From Luteimonas kalidii (GTDB taxonomy: Bacteria; Pseudomonadota; Gammaproteobacteria; Xanthomonadales; Xanthomonadaceae): DNA of 64,000 bases. The position numbers and the translations under genes are program-made. Below are positions 1 to 11,123 of the stretch, in pieces. The DNA lies in assembly GCF_029887935.1 (NCBI RefSeq), contig NZ_JARXRO010000013.1:62001-126000 (forward strand), written 5' to 3'. Positions within the stretch are counted from its first letter, which is position 1. Every line of letters starts with the position of its first letter. Under the pieces are notes generated by a model. That model was not told the DNA's origin. It did not search any database and saw only the letters and a program-made list of their open reading frames with translations.

Positions 1-378
1 CCGCGTCCGCGTCCTCCCCACCGCCCCGACACGCCCGAACCCCCGGACGCCGCCGAGCGCGTGACCGGCGGCAAACAGCCGCCGCGCCGGCGCAGCGTGC
101 CGCAGTCGCAGCCCCAGCAGGCGCAGATGACGCCGCGTCCGATCCGGCGCGAGATGGGGCAGCCGCTGTCGCGGCCGTCCATGCGTCCGGCGCCGCAGGC
201 GCAGGGCCAGCCGGTCCGCCGTGCGCCGTCGCGGCCGATGGCGCCATCGCCGGCCCCGCGCATGGAGCCGCGCGCCGCGCCGCGCCCGACCATGTCGGCG
301 CCGCGCCAGGAACCGCGTAGCGCGCCGCGGATGGAACGCCGGGCGATCTCGCGACCCGACCGGCGGCAGGAAGAATAG
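1..378 (+). CDS. C-terminal part of a Pro/Arg/Gln-rich protein (5' end outside window)
   Basis: The reading frame is open from the first base and ends with TAG at 376-378, so this is the tail of a longer protein. The visible 125 residues are low complexity: Pro, Arg, Ala, Gln and Met in repeated RPxxxAPR-like runs, with no recognisable fold. Such tails occur at the C-termini of some proteobacterial envelope proteins (DUF3300 or DUF6600 types), but no diagnostic domain is visible, so no function is assigned. A GTG codon at 61 could be mistaken for a start; the frame upstream of it has the same composition and no stop, which favours a truncated longer gene. Confidence 0.6.
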   Translation, partial: PRPRPPHRPDTPEPPDAAERVTGGKQPPRRRSVPQSQPQQAQMTPRPIRREMGQPLSRPSMRPAPQAQGQPVRRAPSRPMAPSPAPRMEPRAAPRPTMSAPRQEPRSAPRMERRAISRPDRRQEE

Positions 379-855
379 GTCCGGGACCACTTGCGCGACG
401 CCCCGGGGACGTTCAAGCTAGCCGGGCTGACCGGATGCGTCGGATTCCGACGTAACCGGTCCTGAAAGAGACGAAAAGCGTTCCGCTTGTCGACACCCGG
501 CGGGGGATACCGGATCCCCCCTGTTCCGCTCCCGCCGGGCGTCGGCGCCTCCTGACCCGAGGCGCCCGGCGCCGCCCCCCGTGGTTCGCGGTGCCCATGC
601 AAAAGAATGGGGCCGGATGTCCCCCGACATCCGGCCCCTTTGCTTCCCCGGGTTGTGCATGGCCAGCCCTGTTCCAATCTCCGGCCGCGCCCCCCTTGGC
701 GCTTGCCATCCCGGGTGCAGGGAGAAGGTTCGCAGGAAGCGTGCCAACTGCCCGCCGCTGCGTTGGATGCGGCTTGCGCGCCGGGACGGGTCCGCGAACA
801 ATCCGCGGCGCGTCCGACCTTCCCCGCGCACCTTCCGCGCGCCGACCCGATCCGC
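379..855. other. Intergenic region upstream of mnmG
   Basis: This is a 477-base stretch without a convincing gene. It holds a short hairpin (CGTCGG, loop ATT, CCGACG, 438-452) and a strong 12-bp hairpin at 609-638, listed separately. Short frames here on both strands have no family features. The leader of mnmG occupies the 3' part; no clear -35/-10 pair could be assigned. Confidence 0.5.
609..645 (+). terminator. Strong hairpin, probable intrinsic terminator
   Basis: GGGGCCGGATGT (609-620) pairs perfectly with ACATCCGGCCCC (627-638) across a six-base loop, followed by TTTGCTT. A run of A's just before the stem (601-604) could allow termination on both strands. It lies 231 bases after the stop of the upstream gene and 218 bases before the mnmG start, so it separates the two transcription units or acts in the mnmG leader. 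Confidence 0.55.
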
Positions 856-2766
<1,911 letters not shown>

Positions 2767-2834
2767 GTTCTTCCTCGCCCCGGGCGTCGCCGTCCTCGCC
2801 GGATCCGCCGCTTCGCGCCGGTGCTGGAAGGCGG

Positions 2835-2852
2835 TCGAATGCTCGCATTCGA
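2835..2852. terminator. Palindrome between convergent mnmG and small Cys-rich gene
   Basis: TCGAATGC (2835-2842) and GCATTCGA (2845-2852) form an 8-bp perfect stem with a two-base loop, located between the 3' ends of two convergent genes. Position suggests a bidirectional transcription end. There is no T-tract, so an operator or mRNA-stability element is possible. Confidence 0.35.
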
Positions 2853-2896
2853 GGAGTTGTCCGCCGCCACATCTGCGGAGTGAGCCGTCGCGCCGA

Positions 2897-3133
2897 TCAG
2901 TCGGCGCCGGGGTGTCGCCGGCGCCAGCGCTCCAGCCGCTCGCGGTAGTCGCGCATCGCCTCGGCGTGCAGGTCGTACACGCACGGGTCGCAGCCGCCGT
3001 CGCAGCAGTCCGACGGCAGTGGCGGCTCCGGCGGTTGCGGGCGGGGATCGTCGTCTGCGGGCGCGGGCTGGTGCAGGTGCGCGGGCCTCGGGATGCGGAA
3101 TGCCAATGTTCGCGCATGTCGATGTGTGCGCAA
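2897..3133 (-). CDS. Small Cys-rich protein, oxidoreductase-like domain (OXLD type)
   Basis: This 78-residue protein is Pro-rich in its first half and then has the conserved block DCCDGGCDPCVYDL followed by HAEAMRDYRERLERW. The pattern DCC-x-x-GC-x-x-CV-x-D, followed by a basic/aromatic helix, matches the short oxidoreductase-like domain proteins (PF09791 type) found widely in proteobacteria. Their biochemical role is not established; the clustered cysteines suggest metal or redox function. The start is uncertain: the longest frame begins with TTG at 3131-3133, and a second in-frame TTG lies nine codons downstream. The gene is divergent from the diguanylate cyclase and convergent with mnmG. 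Confidence 0.7.
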   Translation of the reverse strand: MRTHRHARTLAFRIPRPAHLHQPAPADDDPRPQPPEPPLPSDCCDGGCDPCVYDLHAEAMRDYRERLERWRRRHPGAD

Positions 3134-3229
3134 CGTCCCGTTGTGCGATCGCGCACGACGCGGCGGCGAACGGAGCGGGGATCTCGCGCGCTAGACTGTG
3201 AAGACGTGAACAGGGGCACGTTGCAGGGC

Positions 3230-6211
3230 ATGCCACGATCGAGTGCATCCAGGCTGGCCGCGCGCGCGCGCCGGCCACGGCGTCTGCGCGCGTTCGCGTG
3301 CCTGTGGGCGTGGGCCTGGCTCGCGTGCGCGGGACAGGCGATCGCGCTCGACCCGTCGCTGCCCGCCGACCGCTACACCGTGACCCGCTGGACCGCCGAC
3401 GATGGCCTGCCGCACAGCCAGGTCCACGACATCGCGCAGGCCGGCGACGGCTACCTGTGGCTGACTGGCTGGGAAGGCACGTCGCGTTTCGATGGCGTGG
3501 CGTTCACCGAAGTCGCAGGCCTGCGGCATCCCGACGGGCGCCCGCTGGCATCGCGCATGCTGTGGCGCGACGCCGAAGACGGGCTGCTGGTCGGCCTCGA
3601 CTCCCTCGGACTGATGCGGGTGGCGCCGACGGGCGAGGTGGCGCCGGCCTGCGCAGGCACGACGCTCCAGGCCGTGGCGCGCCTGGCCGCCGGACGCGAT
3701 GGCCGGCCGTGGGTGGCCGCCCGGGACGGCCTGTTCCGGCTTGCGCCCGATGGCCGGTGCACGCAGGTCGAGGGCGGAGCGGAGGTGGCCGCCCTGTCGC
3801 CGCTGTCGCTGCTGGCACGCGAGGACGGCAGCCTCTGGATCGGCCATGCGCGCGGCCTGTCGCGCTGGCACGCGGGCCGGATCGAACCGCTGGGCGAGCA
3901 GCTGGGCCTGCCGCGGGGCGAAGTCCGCGCGCTCACGGCCACCGGCGATGGTGATGTCTGGATCGCCGGAGACACCGGTGTCTGGCGGCTGCGCGCAGGC
4001 CGGCTGTCGCGCCAGCGGCCCGAGCGCGCGGAGGCCCTGCTGCAGGATGGCCACGGCGCCCTGTGGGTGACGGGCACCGAGAGCGTGGTGCTGCGCCACT
4101 GGCGCGGCCGGTGGGAGCGGCTGGATGCCCGCCACGGGATCTCGGGCTATGCCACCGGCGCGTTGTTCGAGGATCGCGAGGGGCTGGTCTGGTTCGGCAC
4201 CACCCATGGCCTGTTCCGGATCGCCGACGGCCCGGTCTGGGGTTTCGGCGAGCGCGAAGGCCTGCCCACCGACTATGTGCGCAGCGTCCTGCAGACGGCC
4301 GACGGCCAGGCCTGGATCGGGCATTCGCTGGGCCTGTCGCGGATCCGCGACGGCCGGCCCGAGACGGTGGTGCTGGCCCCGGACCAGCCCCCGGCCTCGG
4401 TGCTGTCGCTGGCGCGCGCCGGCGACGGCGGGGTGTGGGCGGGTACCTACAACCGCGGCGTGCTGCGCGTGTCCGCGGGCCGGCCGGCGATCGCACGCGC
4501 ACTGCTGCCCGCATCCGCCCCGCTGTCCACCGCCCAGGTGCGCGCGCTGCTCGAAGCGCCCGACGGCACCCTGTGGATCGGCACCGAGCAGGGGCTGGCC
4601 GCGTGGCGCGACGGTGCGCTCGACCCCGACCCGCTGCCCGGGCTGCCGCGCCTGCCGGTGCGCGCGCTGCACCTGGATGCCGACGGCGCGCTGTGGATCG
4701 GCCAGCTCGGCGGGCTGGCCAGGCGCGAACCCGGTGGACACCTCGTCGTGCCGACCACCGAAGCCGAATACCCGGCGCTGTCGGCCTTCGACTTCCTGCC
4801 CGATCCCGACGGCGGCCTGTGGATCGCGAGCGACCGCGGCCTGGTGCTGCATCGCGACGGCGTGTACCGGCTGTACGGCCGCGCCCAGGGCCTGCCCGGC
4901 AGCACCGTGTTCCGGGTGCTGATGGACCAGGCCGGTCACCTGTGGGCCAGCGGCAACCACGGCGTGTTCCGGATCGCGCGCGAGGCGCTGCGCGCCTTCC
5001 GGCAGGGGGAATCGGCGCGACTGGACCTGCAGGTGTTCGGACGCGAGGACGGCGTGCCCAGCCGCCAGGCCAACGGCGGCAGCGCGCCGGCGGGCTGGCG
5101 CATGGACGATGGCGCGCTCTGGTTCCCGACCGCCGCCGGGATCGCGGTGTTCGACCCGGCGCGGGTGGCGCTGCCGCCGGCGGGCGACGTGCCGCTGGTG
5201 ATCGGACGCCTGCAGGTCGACGGCATCGATCGCCCGGCGATGGACGGGCACGCGCTGCCGCCGGGGGCGCGGGTATCGATCCGCTACGCCGGGATCAGCC
5301 TGCGGCATCCCGGCGCGCTGCGCTACCGCTACCGTATGCATGGGCTGGATGAGGACTGGATCGAGGCCGGGCAGGCGCGCGAGGTGACCTATACCAATCT
5401 GCCGCCGGGTCGGCTGCGGTTCGAGGTGCAGGTCGCGCGCGCGCCTGCGGACTGGGCGCATCCGGCCGGCCGCGCGGATCTCACGTTCGATGTCGCCGCG
5501 CCGTGGTGGACACGACCGTGGATGGTGCTGCCGGCGCTGTTGCTGGGCCTGCTGGCGCCACTGGGCCTGCACCATGCGCTGGGGCGGCACCAGCGCATGC
5601 GGCAGCGTCGCCTGGAGGCGGAAGTGGCGCGTCACACCGCGCGCCTGCGCGAGACCAACCGCCAGCTGGAGGATGCCTCGCGCCAGCGCGAACAGCTGAT
5701 GGAACGGCTGCTGCACCAGGCCAGCCACGACCCCCTGACCGGATTGCCCAACCGCCGCGCCAGCGACCAGCAGCTCTCGTCCGCCCTCCAGCACGCCGAT
5801 CTGGTGCACGCGCCGCTGTGCGCGGCGCTGGTCGACGTCGACCGCTTCAGGCACGTCAATGATCGCTACGGCCACCACGTCGGGGACCGGGTGCTGGCGC
5901 GGGTCGCGCTGCAGCTGCAGGCCTCGCTGCAGCGGGGCAACGTGTTCGTCGGCCGCACGGGCGGCGAGGAATTCGTGGTGGTGCTGCGCGACACCTGCCG
6001 GGACGACGCCGTCGCCCTGCTCGAGCGGGCCCGCGCCGACGTCGCCGCGCTGCGCCTCGGTCCCGACCACGCGGAGCCGATCGCCTGCACCATCAGCGCC
6101 GGCGTGGTGGCGCGCACGGGGCAGGAAGGGCCGGACCAGCTGCTGCAGCGGGCCGACGTCGCGCTCTACGAAGCCAAGCGCCTCGGCCGCAACCGCGTGG
6201 CCGCCGCGTAG
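3230..6211 (+). CDS. Membrane-anchored propeller sensor with GGDEF diguanylate cyclase domain
   Basis: This predicted sensor makes cyclic di-GMP from two GTP. The 993-residue protein begins with a basic stretch and a hydrophobic signal segment ending near AQAIA-LDPS. A long periplasmic region of repeated blades follows (LPxSxVxxLxxxxDGxLWIGT pattern, residues about 50-600), then a Y_Y_Y-type beta domain (YTNLPPGRLRF, near 720), one membrane helix (about 757-783), a coiled-coil linker, and a GGDEF domain (DPLTGLPNRR near 833; active-site GGEEF near 911). The motif looks catalytically competent. This architecture is typical of Xanthomonadaceae. ATG at 3230 is chosen because it precedes the signal segment; a GTG at 3206 is an alternative. 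TAGACT at 3192-3197 could be a -10 element. The ligand is unknown. Confidence 0.9.
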   Translation: MPRSSASRLAARARRPRRLRAFACLWAWAWLACAGQAIALDPSLPADRYTVTRWTADDGLPHSQVHDIAQAGDGYLWLTGWEGTSRFDGVAFTEVAGLRHPDGRPLASRMLWRDAEDGLLVGLDSLGLMRVAPTGEVAPACAGTTLQAVARLAAGRDGRPWVAARDGLFRLAPDGRCTQVEGGAEVAALSPLSLLAREDGSLWIGHARGLSRWHAGRIEPLGEQLGLPRGEVRALTATGDGDVWIAGDTGVWRLRAGRLSRQRPERAEALLQDGHGALWVTGTESVVLRHWRGRWERLDARHGISGYATGALFEDREGLVWFGTTHGLFRIADGPVWGFGEREGLPTDYVRSVLQTADGQAWIGHSLGLSRIRDGRPETVVLAPDQPPASVLSLARAGDGGVWAGTYNRGVLRVSAGRPAIARALLPASAPLSTAQVRALLEAPDGTLWIGTEQGLAAWRDGALDPDPLPGLPRLPVRALHLDADGALWIGQLGGLARREPGGHLVVPTTEAEYPALSAFDFLPDPDGGLWIASDRGLVLHRDGVYRLYGRAQGLPGSTVFRVLMDQAGHLWASGNHGVFRIAREALRAFRQGESARLDLQVFGREDGVPSRQANGGSAPAGWRMDDGALWFPTAAGIAVFDPARVALPPAGDVPLVIGRLQVDGIDRPAMDGHALPPGARVSIRYAGISLRHPGALRYRYRMHGLDEDWIEAGQAREVTYTNLPPGRLRFEVQVARAPADWAHPAGRADLTFDVAAPWWTRPWMVLPALLLGLLAPLGLHHALGRHQRMRQRRLEAEVARHTARLRETNRQLEDASRQREQLMERLLHQASHDPLTGLPNRRASDQQLSSALQHADLVHAPLCAALVDVDRFRHVNDRYGHHVGDRVLARVALQLQASLQRGNVFVGRTGGEEFVVVLRDTCRDDAVALLERARADVAALRLGPDHAEPIACTISAGVVARTGQEGPDQLLQRADVALYEAKRLGRNRVAAA

Positions 6212-6222
6212 CCTGTCGGTAG

Positions 6223-6247
6223 CCCGGATAAGCGCAGCGCATCCGGG
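6223..6247 (+). repeat. REP-like palindrome, copy 1
   Basis: A 25-base element with imperfect dyad symmetry: CCCGGAT at the left end, ATCCGGG at the right end, and the core AAGCGCAGCGC between. It lies 11 bases after the diguanylate cyclase stop, preceded by GTAG, as is common for REP elements. Its reverse complement recurs exactly at 6354-6378. Confidence 0.7.
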
Positions 6248-6353
6248 TGAGCGTCCCATAGTCCGCGCATGTAGAGCGTCGGGCGAAAGCAACGACACCG
6301 CGCGTGCACGGCACGCGGACGAGGAAGGCGTCACTCACCCGGGGGTCGCGCGA

Positions 6354-6378
6354 CCCGGATGCGCTGCGCTTATCCGGG
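6354..6378 (-). repeat. REP-like palindrome, copy 2 (inverted)
   Basis: An exact reverse complement of the element at 6223-6247, placed 106 bases away between two convergent genes (the diguanylate cyclase and tex). The inverted pair is a BIME-like arrangement and could form a large cruciform or stem in RNA from either strand, so it may also serve as the transcription end for both genes. No RAYT transposase is present in the window. Confidence 0.7.
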
Positions 6379-6415
6379 CGACGGACTACGGGCTACGGGA
6401 TGCGCGGTGTCGCGG

Positions 6416-8788
6416 CTATCGGCGGCGCGCGCGAGCGAAGGCGTCTGCGAGGGCGTTGTCGGCGGGTGGGGCGGACGGCTTCGCAGCGCCGCCTGTGCCG
6501 GGCCTGCCGCGGCGCGCCGGTTCGCGGGACCCGCCGTCGTTGCGGGCTGCGCCGTCGCCGCGGTGTCCGCCATCGGCGCGCGGCGGCCGCGGCGCGGGCG
6601 CGTCATCCAGGCGCCGGGTCAGGGCGATGCGCTTGCGCGCCACGTCCACCTCCAGCACCTTCACCCGGACGATGTCGCCGGCCTTGACCACATCGCGCGG
6701 ATCCTTGACGTAGCGGTCGGCGAGCGCGGAGATGTGGACCAGTCCGTCCTGGTGCACGCCGATGTCGACGAAGGCGCCGAACGCGGCGACGTTGCTCACC
6801 ACGCCCTCCAGGATCATGCCCTCGCGCAGGTCCTTGATGTCCTCGACGCCGTCGGCGAACTGCGCGGCCCTGAATTCCGGGCGCGGGTCGCGGCCAGGCT
6901 TCTCCAGCTCGGCCAGGATGTCGCGCACCGTCGGCTCGCCGAAGCGCGCGTCGGTGAACTCGCGGGCCTTGAGCGCACGCACGAAGCCGGCATCGCCGAC
7001 CAGCGCCTGGATCGGCCTGCCGGTGGCCTGCACGATGCGCTCGACCACCGGGTAGGCCTCCGGGTGCACCGCCGAGGCATCGAGCGGCTCGTCGCCGTCG
7101 GCGATGCGCAGGAAGCCGGCGCACTGCTCGAACGTCTTCTCGCCCAGGCGCGGCACCTTGAGCAGGTCGCGGCGGCGCCGGAACGGCCCGTTGGCATCGC
7201 GGTGCAGCACGATGTTCTCGGCCACCGTCGACGACAGCCCGGCCACGCGCGCCAGCAGCGGCGCGGACGCGGTGTTGACGTGCACGCCGACCGCGTTCAC
7301 GCAGTCCTCCACGCGCGCGTCCAGCGCCCGCGCCAGCTTGAACTGGTCGACGTCGTGCTGGTACTGGCCCACGCCGATCGCCTTGGGTTCGATCTTCACC
7401 AGCTCGGCCAGCGGATCCTGCAGCCGCCGCGCGATCGACACCGCGCCGCGCAGCGACACGTCCAGCTGCGGAAACTCCTTCGCCGCCAGCTCCGAGGCCG
7501 AGTACACCGACGCGCCGGCTTCGCTGACCACCAGCTTCTGCATCTTCAGCTCGCCGCAGCGCTTGAGCAGGTCGCCGGCGAGGCGGTCGGTCTCGCGCGA
7601 CGCGGTGCCGTTGCCGATCGCCACCAGCTGCACGCCATGTGCGGTGCACAGCTTCGCCAGTGTGGCGAGCGAGGCGTCCCACTGCCGTCGCGGCTCGTGC
7701 GGGTAGATGGTGTCGGTGGCGACCAGCTTGCCGGTAGCGTCGACCACCGCGACCTTGACCCCGGTGCGCAGGCCCGGATCCAGCCCGAGCACGGCTTTCG
7801 GCCCCGCGGGCGCCGCCAGCAGCAGGTCTTTCAGGTTGTCGCCGAACACCGCGATCGCCTCGGCTTCCGCACGTTCGCGCGCCTGCGCGAACAGGTCGAT
7901 CACCAGATGCAGGTGCAGCCGCGCCTTCCATGCCAGGCGGCAGGCGCTGCGCAGCCAGGCATCCGCGGCGCGGCCCTGGTCGCGGATGCCCGCGTGCAGC
8001 GCCACGCGCCCTTCCGCGTACAGATGGCCGGCGTCGGCGTCGGCGCCCGGGTCGAGGTCGAGGCTCAGGAACTCCTCGCGCCGCCCGCGCAGCAGGGCCA
8101 GGAACCGGTGCGAGGGAATCTTCGCCAGCGGCTCGGCATGGTCGAAGTAGTCGCGGAACTTCTCGCCGGCCGTCTGCTTGCCTTCGACCACTTTCGCGCG
8201 GACCAGGCCGACCTCGCCCAGCCACGCGCGCAACTCGCCGACCAGCGCGGCGTCTTCGCCCCAGCGCTCGATCAGGATCGCGCGCGCGCCTTCGAGCGCG
8301 GCCTTCGCGTCGGCCACGCCCTTGTCCGCATCGACAAACTGCGCGGCGAAGTCCTCCGGCACGCGGGTGGGATCGGCGAGCAGACCGTCGGCCAGCGGCT
8401 CCAGACCGGCTTCGCGCGCGATCTGCGCACGGGTGCGGCGCCTGGGCTTGTACGGCAGGTACAGGTCTTCCAGCCGCGCCTTGCTGTCGGCGGCCTCGAT
8501 GTCGGCACGCAGGGTGTCGTCGAGCTTGTCCTGTTCGGCGATGCTGTCGAGGATCGCCGCACGGCGGTCCTCGAGCTCGCGCAGGTAGGTCAGGCGCACT
8601 TCCAGGGTGCGCAGCTGGGTGTCGTCCAGCCCGCCGGTGACTTCCTTGCGGTAGCGGGCGATGAAGGGCACGGTGGCGCCTTCGTCGAGCAGGGCGATCG
8701 CGGCGATGGCCTGCTCGGGTTTCGCGCCGATCTCCTCGGCGATCGTCTGCGAAATCTTGCGCGCGAGCGCGGGAGAAAGTGCGGGCAT
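6416..8788 (-). CDS. tex: Tex family RNA-binding transcription accessory protein
   Basis: Tex is a cytoplasmic nucleic-acid-binding protein linked to transcription and stress fitness. The 790-residue length fits the family. The N-terminal helical part contains [19 protein letters not shown] (near residue 40), typical of Tex. A YqgF/RNase H-like domain follows ([18 protein letters not shown]), then tandem HhH elements ([10 protein letters not shown] and [16 protein letters not shown]) and a C-terminal S1 domain ([20 protein letters not shown]...GLVHIS). The tail after S1 is Arg/Pro/Gly-rich. ATG at 8788 gives the canonical N-terminus [11 protein letters not shown]; in-frame extension upstream is not conserved in composition. 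An inverted repeat (GCGATTG/CAATCGC, 8826-8842) lies in the leader. Confidence 0.96.
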   Translation of the reverse strand: MPALSPALARKISQTIAEEIGAKPEQAIAAIALLDEGATVPFIARYRKEVTGGLDDTQLRTLEVRLTYLRELEDRRAAILDSIAEQDKLDDTLRADIEAADSKARLEDLYLPYKPRRRTRAQIAREAGLEPLADGLLADPTRVPEDFAAQFVDADKGVADAKAALEGARAILIERWGEDAALVGELRAWLGEVGLVRAKVVEGKQTAGEKFRDYFDHAEPLAKIPSHRFLALLRGRREEFLSLDLDPGADADAGHLYAEGRVALHAGIRDQGRAADAWLRSACRLAWKARLHLHLVIDLFAQARERAEAEAIAVFGDNLKDLLLAAPAGPKAVLGLDPGLRTGVKVAVVDATGKLVATDTIYPHEPRRQWDASLATLAKLCTAHGVQLVAIGNGTASRETDRLAGDLLKRCGELKMQKLVVSEAGASVYSASELAAKEFPQLDVSLRGAVSIARRLQDPLAELVKIEPKAIGVGQYQHDVDQFKLARALDARVEDCVNAVGVHVNTASAPLLARVAGLSSTVAENIVLHRDANGPFRRRRDLLKVPRLGEKTFEQCAGFLRIADGDEPLDASAVHPEAYPVVERIVQATGRPIQALVGDAGFVRALKAREFTDARFGEPTVRDILAELEKPGRDPRPEFRAAQFADGVEDIKDLREGMILEGVVSNVAAFGAFVDIGVHQDGLVHISALADRYVKDPRDVVKAGDIVRVKVLEVDVARKRIALTRRLDDAPAPRPPRADGGHRGDGAARNDGGSREPARRGRPGTGGAAKPSAPPADNALADAFARARRR

Positions 8789-9023
8789 GTGGGCCGTGCG
8801 GCTTGCGGCGCAGCGCCGCGGAAGCGCGATTGTGGCAATCGCGGGCGCGGGCAGGAACCCGTTGACAACCCTGCGCCCGCACTGTGCCGACTGCCGCATG
8901 GGGTCCGCATCCGTATCCGCAAAGCGTGCTCGCTGCGAACGGGATGCCGGCGCGCGCCGGCCGAAGGCGGGTCGCGTCGCGCGATGCATCCGGCGGACGG
9001 CACGCGGCCACCCCGGCGCGCAG

Positions 9024-9401
9024 TCAGGCCTCGCGCACCACGGTGTCGCCGCGCGCCCGACGGCGCCACGGCAACGGCAGGCTGAGCAGCATGAACGCCA
9101 GCCACGCCAGGCGGCTGGAGGGCGACTCGCGGTCCGGCGTCTGCAGTTGCGCATCGGCCGGCCCCGCGTCGTCGTCGATCGCATACTCGCCCGCGTCCAT
9201 CGCGCGCAGGATGGCGCGCGCGCGTTCGGCATCGGCATCGGCCACGCGCACGCGGGCGCCGCCGATCGCCAGCCGCCACTCCCAGTTCGCGACCGACAGG
9301 TGTTCGTCGCCGACGTGCGCGTCGATGCCCTCGGCGACGAGCAGGCCGCGCGCGATCTGCGCTTCGATCGGATCGAGATAGCTGGCGACGGTGGTGAACA
9401 T
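9024..9401 (-). CDS. DUF2007-type putative signal-transducing protein
   Basis: This 125-residue protein starts [20 protein letters not shown] and continues through [19 protein letters not shown] and [19 protein letters not shown], the ferredoxin-like alpha/beta pattern of DUF2007 (often annotated putative signal-transducing protein, related to the P-II fold). A C-terminal extension contains a single hydrophobic segment ([15 protein letters not shown]) that could anchor it in the inner membrane. The role of the family is unknown. It lies upstream of tex on the same strand with a 235-base gap, and is divergent from the lipoprotein at 9566. Confidence 0.8.
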   Translation of the reverse strand: MFTTVASYLDPIEAQIARGLLVAEGIDAHVGDEHLSVANWEWRLAIGGARVRVADADAERARAILRAMDAGEYAIDDDAGPADAQLQTPDRESPSSRLAWLAFMLLSLPLPWRRRARGDTVVREA

Positions 9402-9565
9402 GCCTGCGTCCAGGGCGCGCATGCGCCGGTGTGGACGACAGGCTACGCTAGCGCGCGGATGCCGCGGTGAACGCGCGCGCCTCCGCCGCCGGCACGCGCG
9501 AGTGCGCGTGCGCCGGAGCGGCGTCCTGTCCACCAGTGCGGTGTCGCGCCGCAGGAACCAGCGTC

Positions 9566-10912
9566 ATGAATCGAGCCACGTCCCTGCCACGTTCCCTGCG
9601 CGCCACCGGGCTGGCGCTGGCGCTCGCCATCGCCGGCTGCGGCGGCGGCGATGCACCGCCCACGTCACCGGCTGCCGCGACCGACCTCGCCGCGCCCAGC
9701 CGGATCGAGCCCTGGACGCTGCCGCCGACCCTGCCCGGATCGGCCTCGCCCAGCCTGGCCGCGACCCCCGACGGCAAGCTGCTGCTGGGCTGGATCAATT
9801 CGCAGAAGGGGCGCCGCCACATATTCCAGTTCAGCACCTTCGCTCCGGACTGGGGCCGCTGGATGCATGCCATGACCACGGTGGCGGTGGGCAACAGCCT
9901 GTTCGTCAACTGGGCCGACGTGCCGCACCTGGCGGCGACGCCCGACGGCGCGCTGTGGGCGCACTGGCTGCAGAAGAGCGGCGAGGCGCCCTATGCCTAC
10001 GACGTGGTGCTCACGCGCTCGCGCGACGGCGGCGCGAACTGGGCCCCGCCGGTGCTGGCGCACGACGACGGCACCCGCACCGAACACGGCTTCGTGTCGC
10101 TGTGGCCGCAGGGTGCCGATGCGCTGGGCGTGGCCTGGCTGGACGGACGCCAGACCGCCGCCGCCGTGCAGGGACAGGACGGCCACGACCACGAGCGCGA
10201 CGCGGGGCAGGGCCACGGCGGCGGGCACGCCGGCGAGGGGGCGATGACGCTGCGCGCGGCCGTGTTCGATGCCCAGCTGCAGCCGCGCGCGCAGGCCGAG
10301 ATCGACGCGCAGGTCTGCGATTGCTGCCAGACCGCGGTCGCGCTCACCGCGCGCGGGCCGCTGCTGGTCTATCGCGGCCGCCGCGAGGGCGAGATCCGCG
10401 ACATCCAGGCCACGCGCTTCGACGGCAGCGCATGGAGCACGCCACAGCCGGTGCACGACGACGGCTGGATGATGCCGGCCTGCCCGGTGAACGGTCCGGA
10501 CGTGGCCGCGGACGGCGAGGCGGTGGTGGTCGCCTGGTATACCGCCGCCGGCGGCGCGCCCGAGGTGCGGATCGCGGCCAGCGCCGATGCCGGCGGACGT
10601 TTCGCCGCGCCGGTCACGCTCGACCGGGGCGAGGCGGTGCTGGGCCGCGTGGCGGTGGCGCTCGACGCGCGCCAGGCCTGGATCCTGTGGCAGCGCGAGG
10701 AAGCCGGCCGGCAGTCGCTGTGGCTGTCGCGGCGCAGCCCGGACCTGGCGATCGAGCACGAACGGATCGAGATCGCGGCGCCGCGGGGCGAGGGCCGGGC
10801 CACCGGGTTCCCGCAGCTGGCGGTGGTGGGCGGCGTGGCGCACGTGGTCTGGACCGACGTGGTCGCGGGTGCGCCGAACCTCGTTGGCGTGCGCGTGGTG
10901 CCGGCCGGGTGA
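9566..10912 (+). CDS. Lipoprotein with sialidase-like (BNR) beta-propeller fold
   Basis: The 448-residue protein has a lipoprotein signal peptide ending in the lipobox LAIAGC, so it is probably lipid-anchored in the envelope. The body consists of repeated short beta motifs typical of BNR/sialidase-fold proteins (SRDGGANWAPPVLA, VRIAASADAGGRFAAPVTL, LWLSRRSPD). Two features stand out: a His/Gly/Asp-rich loop (GHDHERDAGQGHGGGH, about residues 207-223) and a CDCCQ motif shortly after it, followed by YRGRREGEIRDI. Cys and His clusters suggest metal binding, but no sialidase catalytic residues can be confirmed by eye. Substrate and function are unknown. A short hairpin (GTCCCG/CGGGAC, 10928-10943) follows the stop. 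Confidence 0.8.
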   Translation: MNRATSLPRSLRATGLALALAIAGCGGGDAPPTSPAAATDLAAPSRIEPWTLPPTLPGSASPSLAATPDGKLLLGWINSQKGRRHIFQFSTFAPDWGRWMHAMTTVAVGNSLFVNWADVPHLAATPDGALWAHWLQKSGEAPYAYDVVLTRSRDGGANWAPPVLAHDDGTRTEHGFVSLWPQGADALGVAWLDGRQTAAAVQGQDGHDHERDAGQGHGGGHAGEGAMTLRAAVFDAQLQPRAQAEIDAQVCDCCQTAVALTARGPLLVYRGRREGEIRDIQATRFDGSAWSTPQPVHDDGWMMPACPVNGPDVAADGEAVVVAWYTAAGGAPEVRIAASADAGGRFAAPVTLDRGEAVLGRVAVALDARQAWILWQREEAGRQSLWLSRRSPDLAIEHERIEIAAPRGEGRATGFPQLAVVGGVAHVVWTDVVAGAPNLVGVRVVPAG

Positions 10913-11123
10913 GCCCTGGTTGCGACCGTCCCGCCGACGGGACCGCCGCCGCCGCCCGGCTCGAGTTCGCCTGCACGACCGTGCTCGCAACGGGCCTGGC
11001 CGGATGCGTTGATGCCGGCGCCGCGGTCCGGGAGATCGCCGATGGCGCGCTGCGGGCGTCGAGCGCCCGCCCGCTTGCAGCCGATCTGCGCCGGCCGCCG
11101 CGCGTCGACGGGCGAGCGAACGC

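Noticed and set aside
3191..6334. 1047-codon minus-strand frame opposite the diguanylate cyclase gene
   Set aside because: Gly/Gln/His/Arg-rich composition with no motif; the plus strand encodes propeller, Y_Y_Y and GGDEF domains.
8862..8890. Promoter-like TTGACA at 8862 on the plus strand
   Set aside because: No acceptable -10 element follows at the right spacing and no plus-strand gene begins downstream before 9566.
6359..9085. 908-codon plus-strand frame opposite tex
   Set aside because: No motif and biased composition; the minus strand contains Tex with all expected domains.
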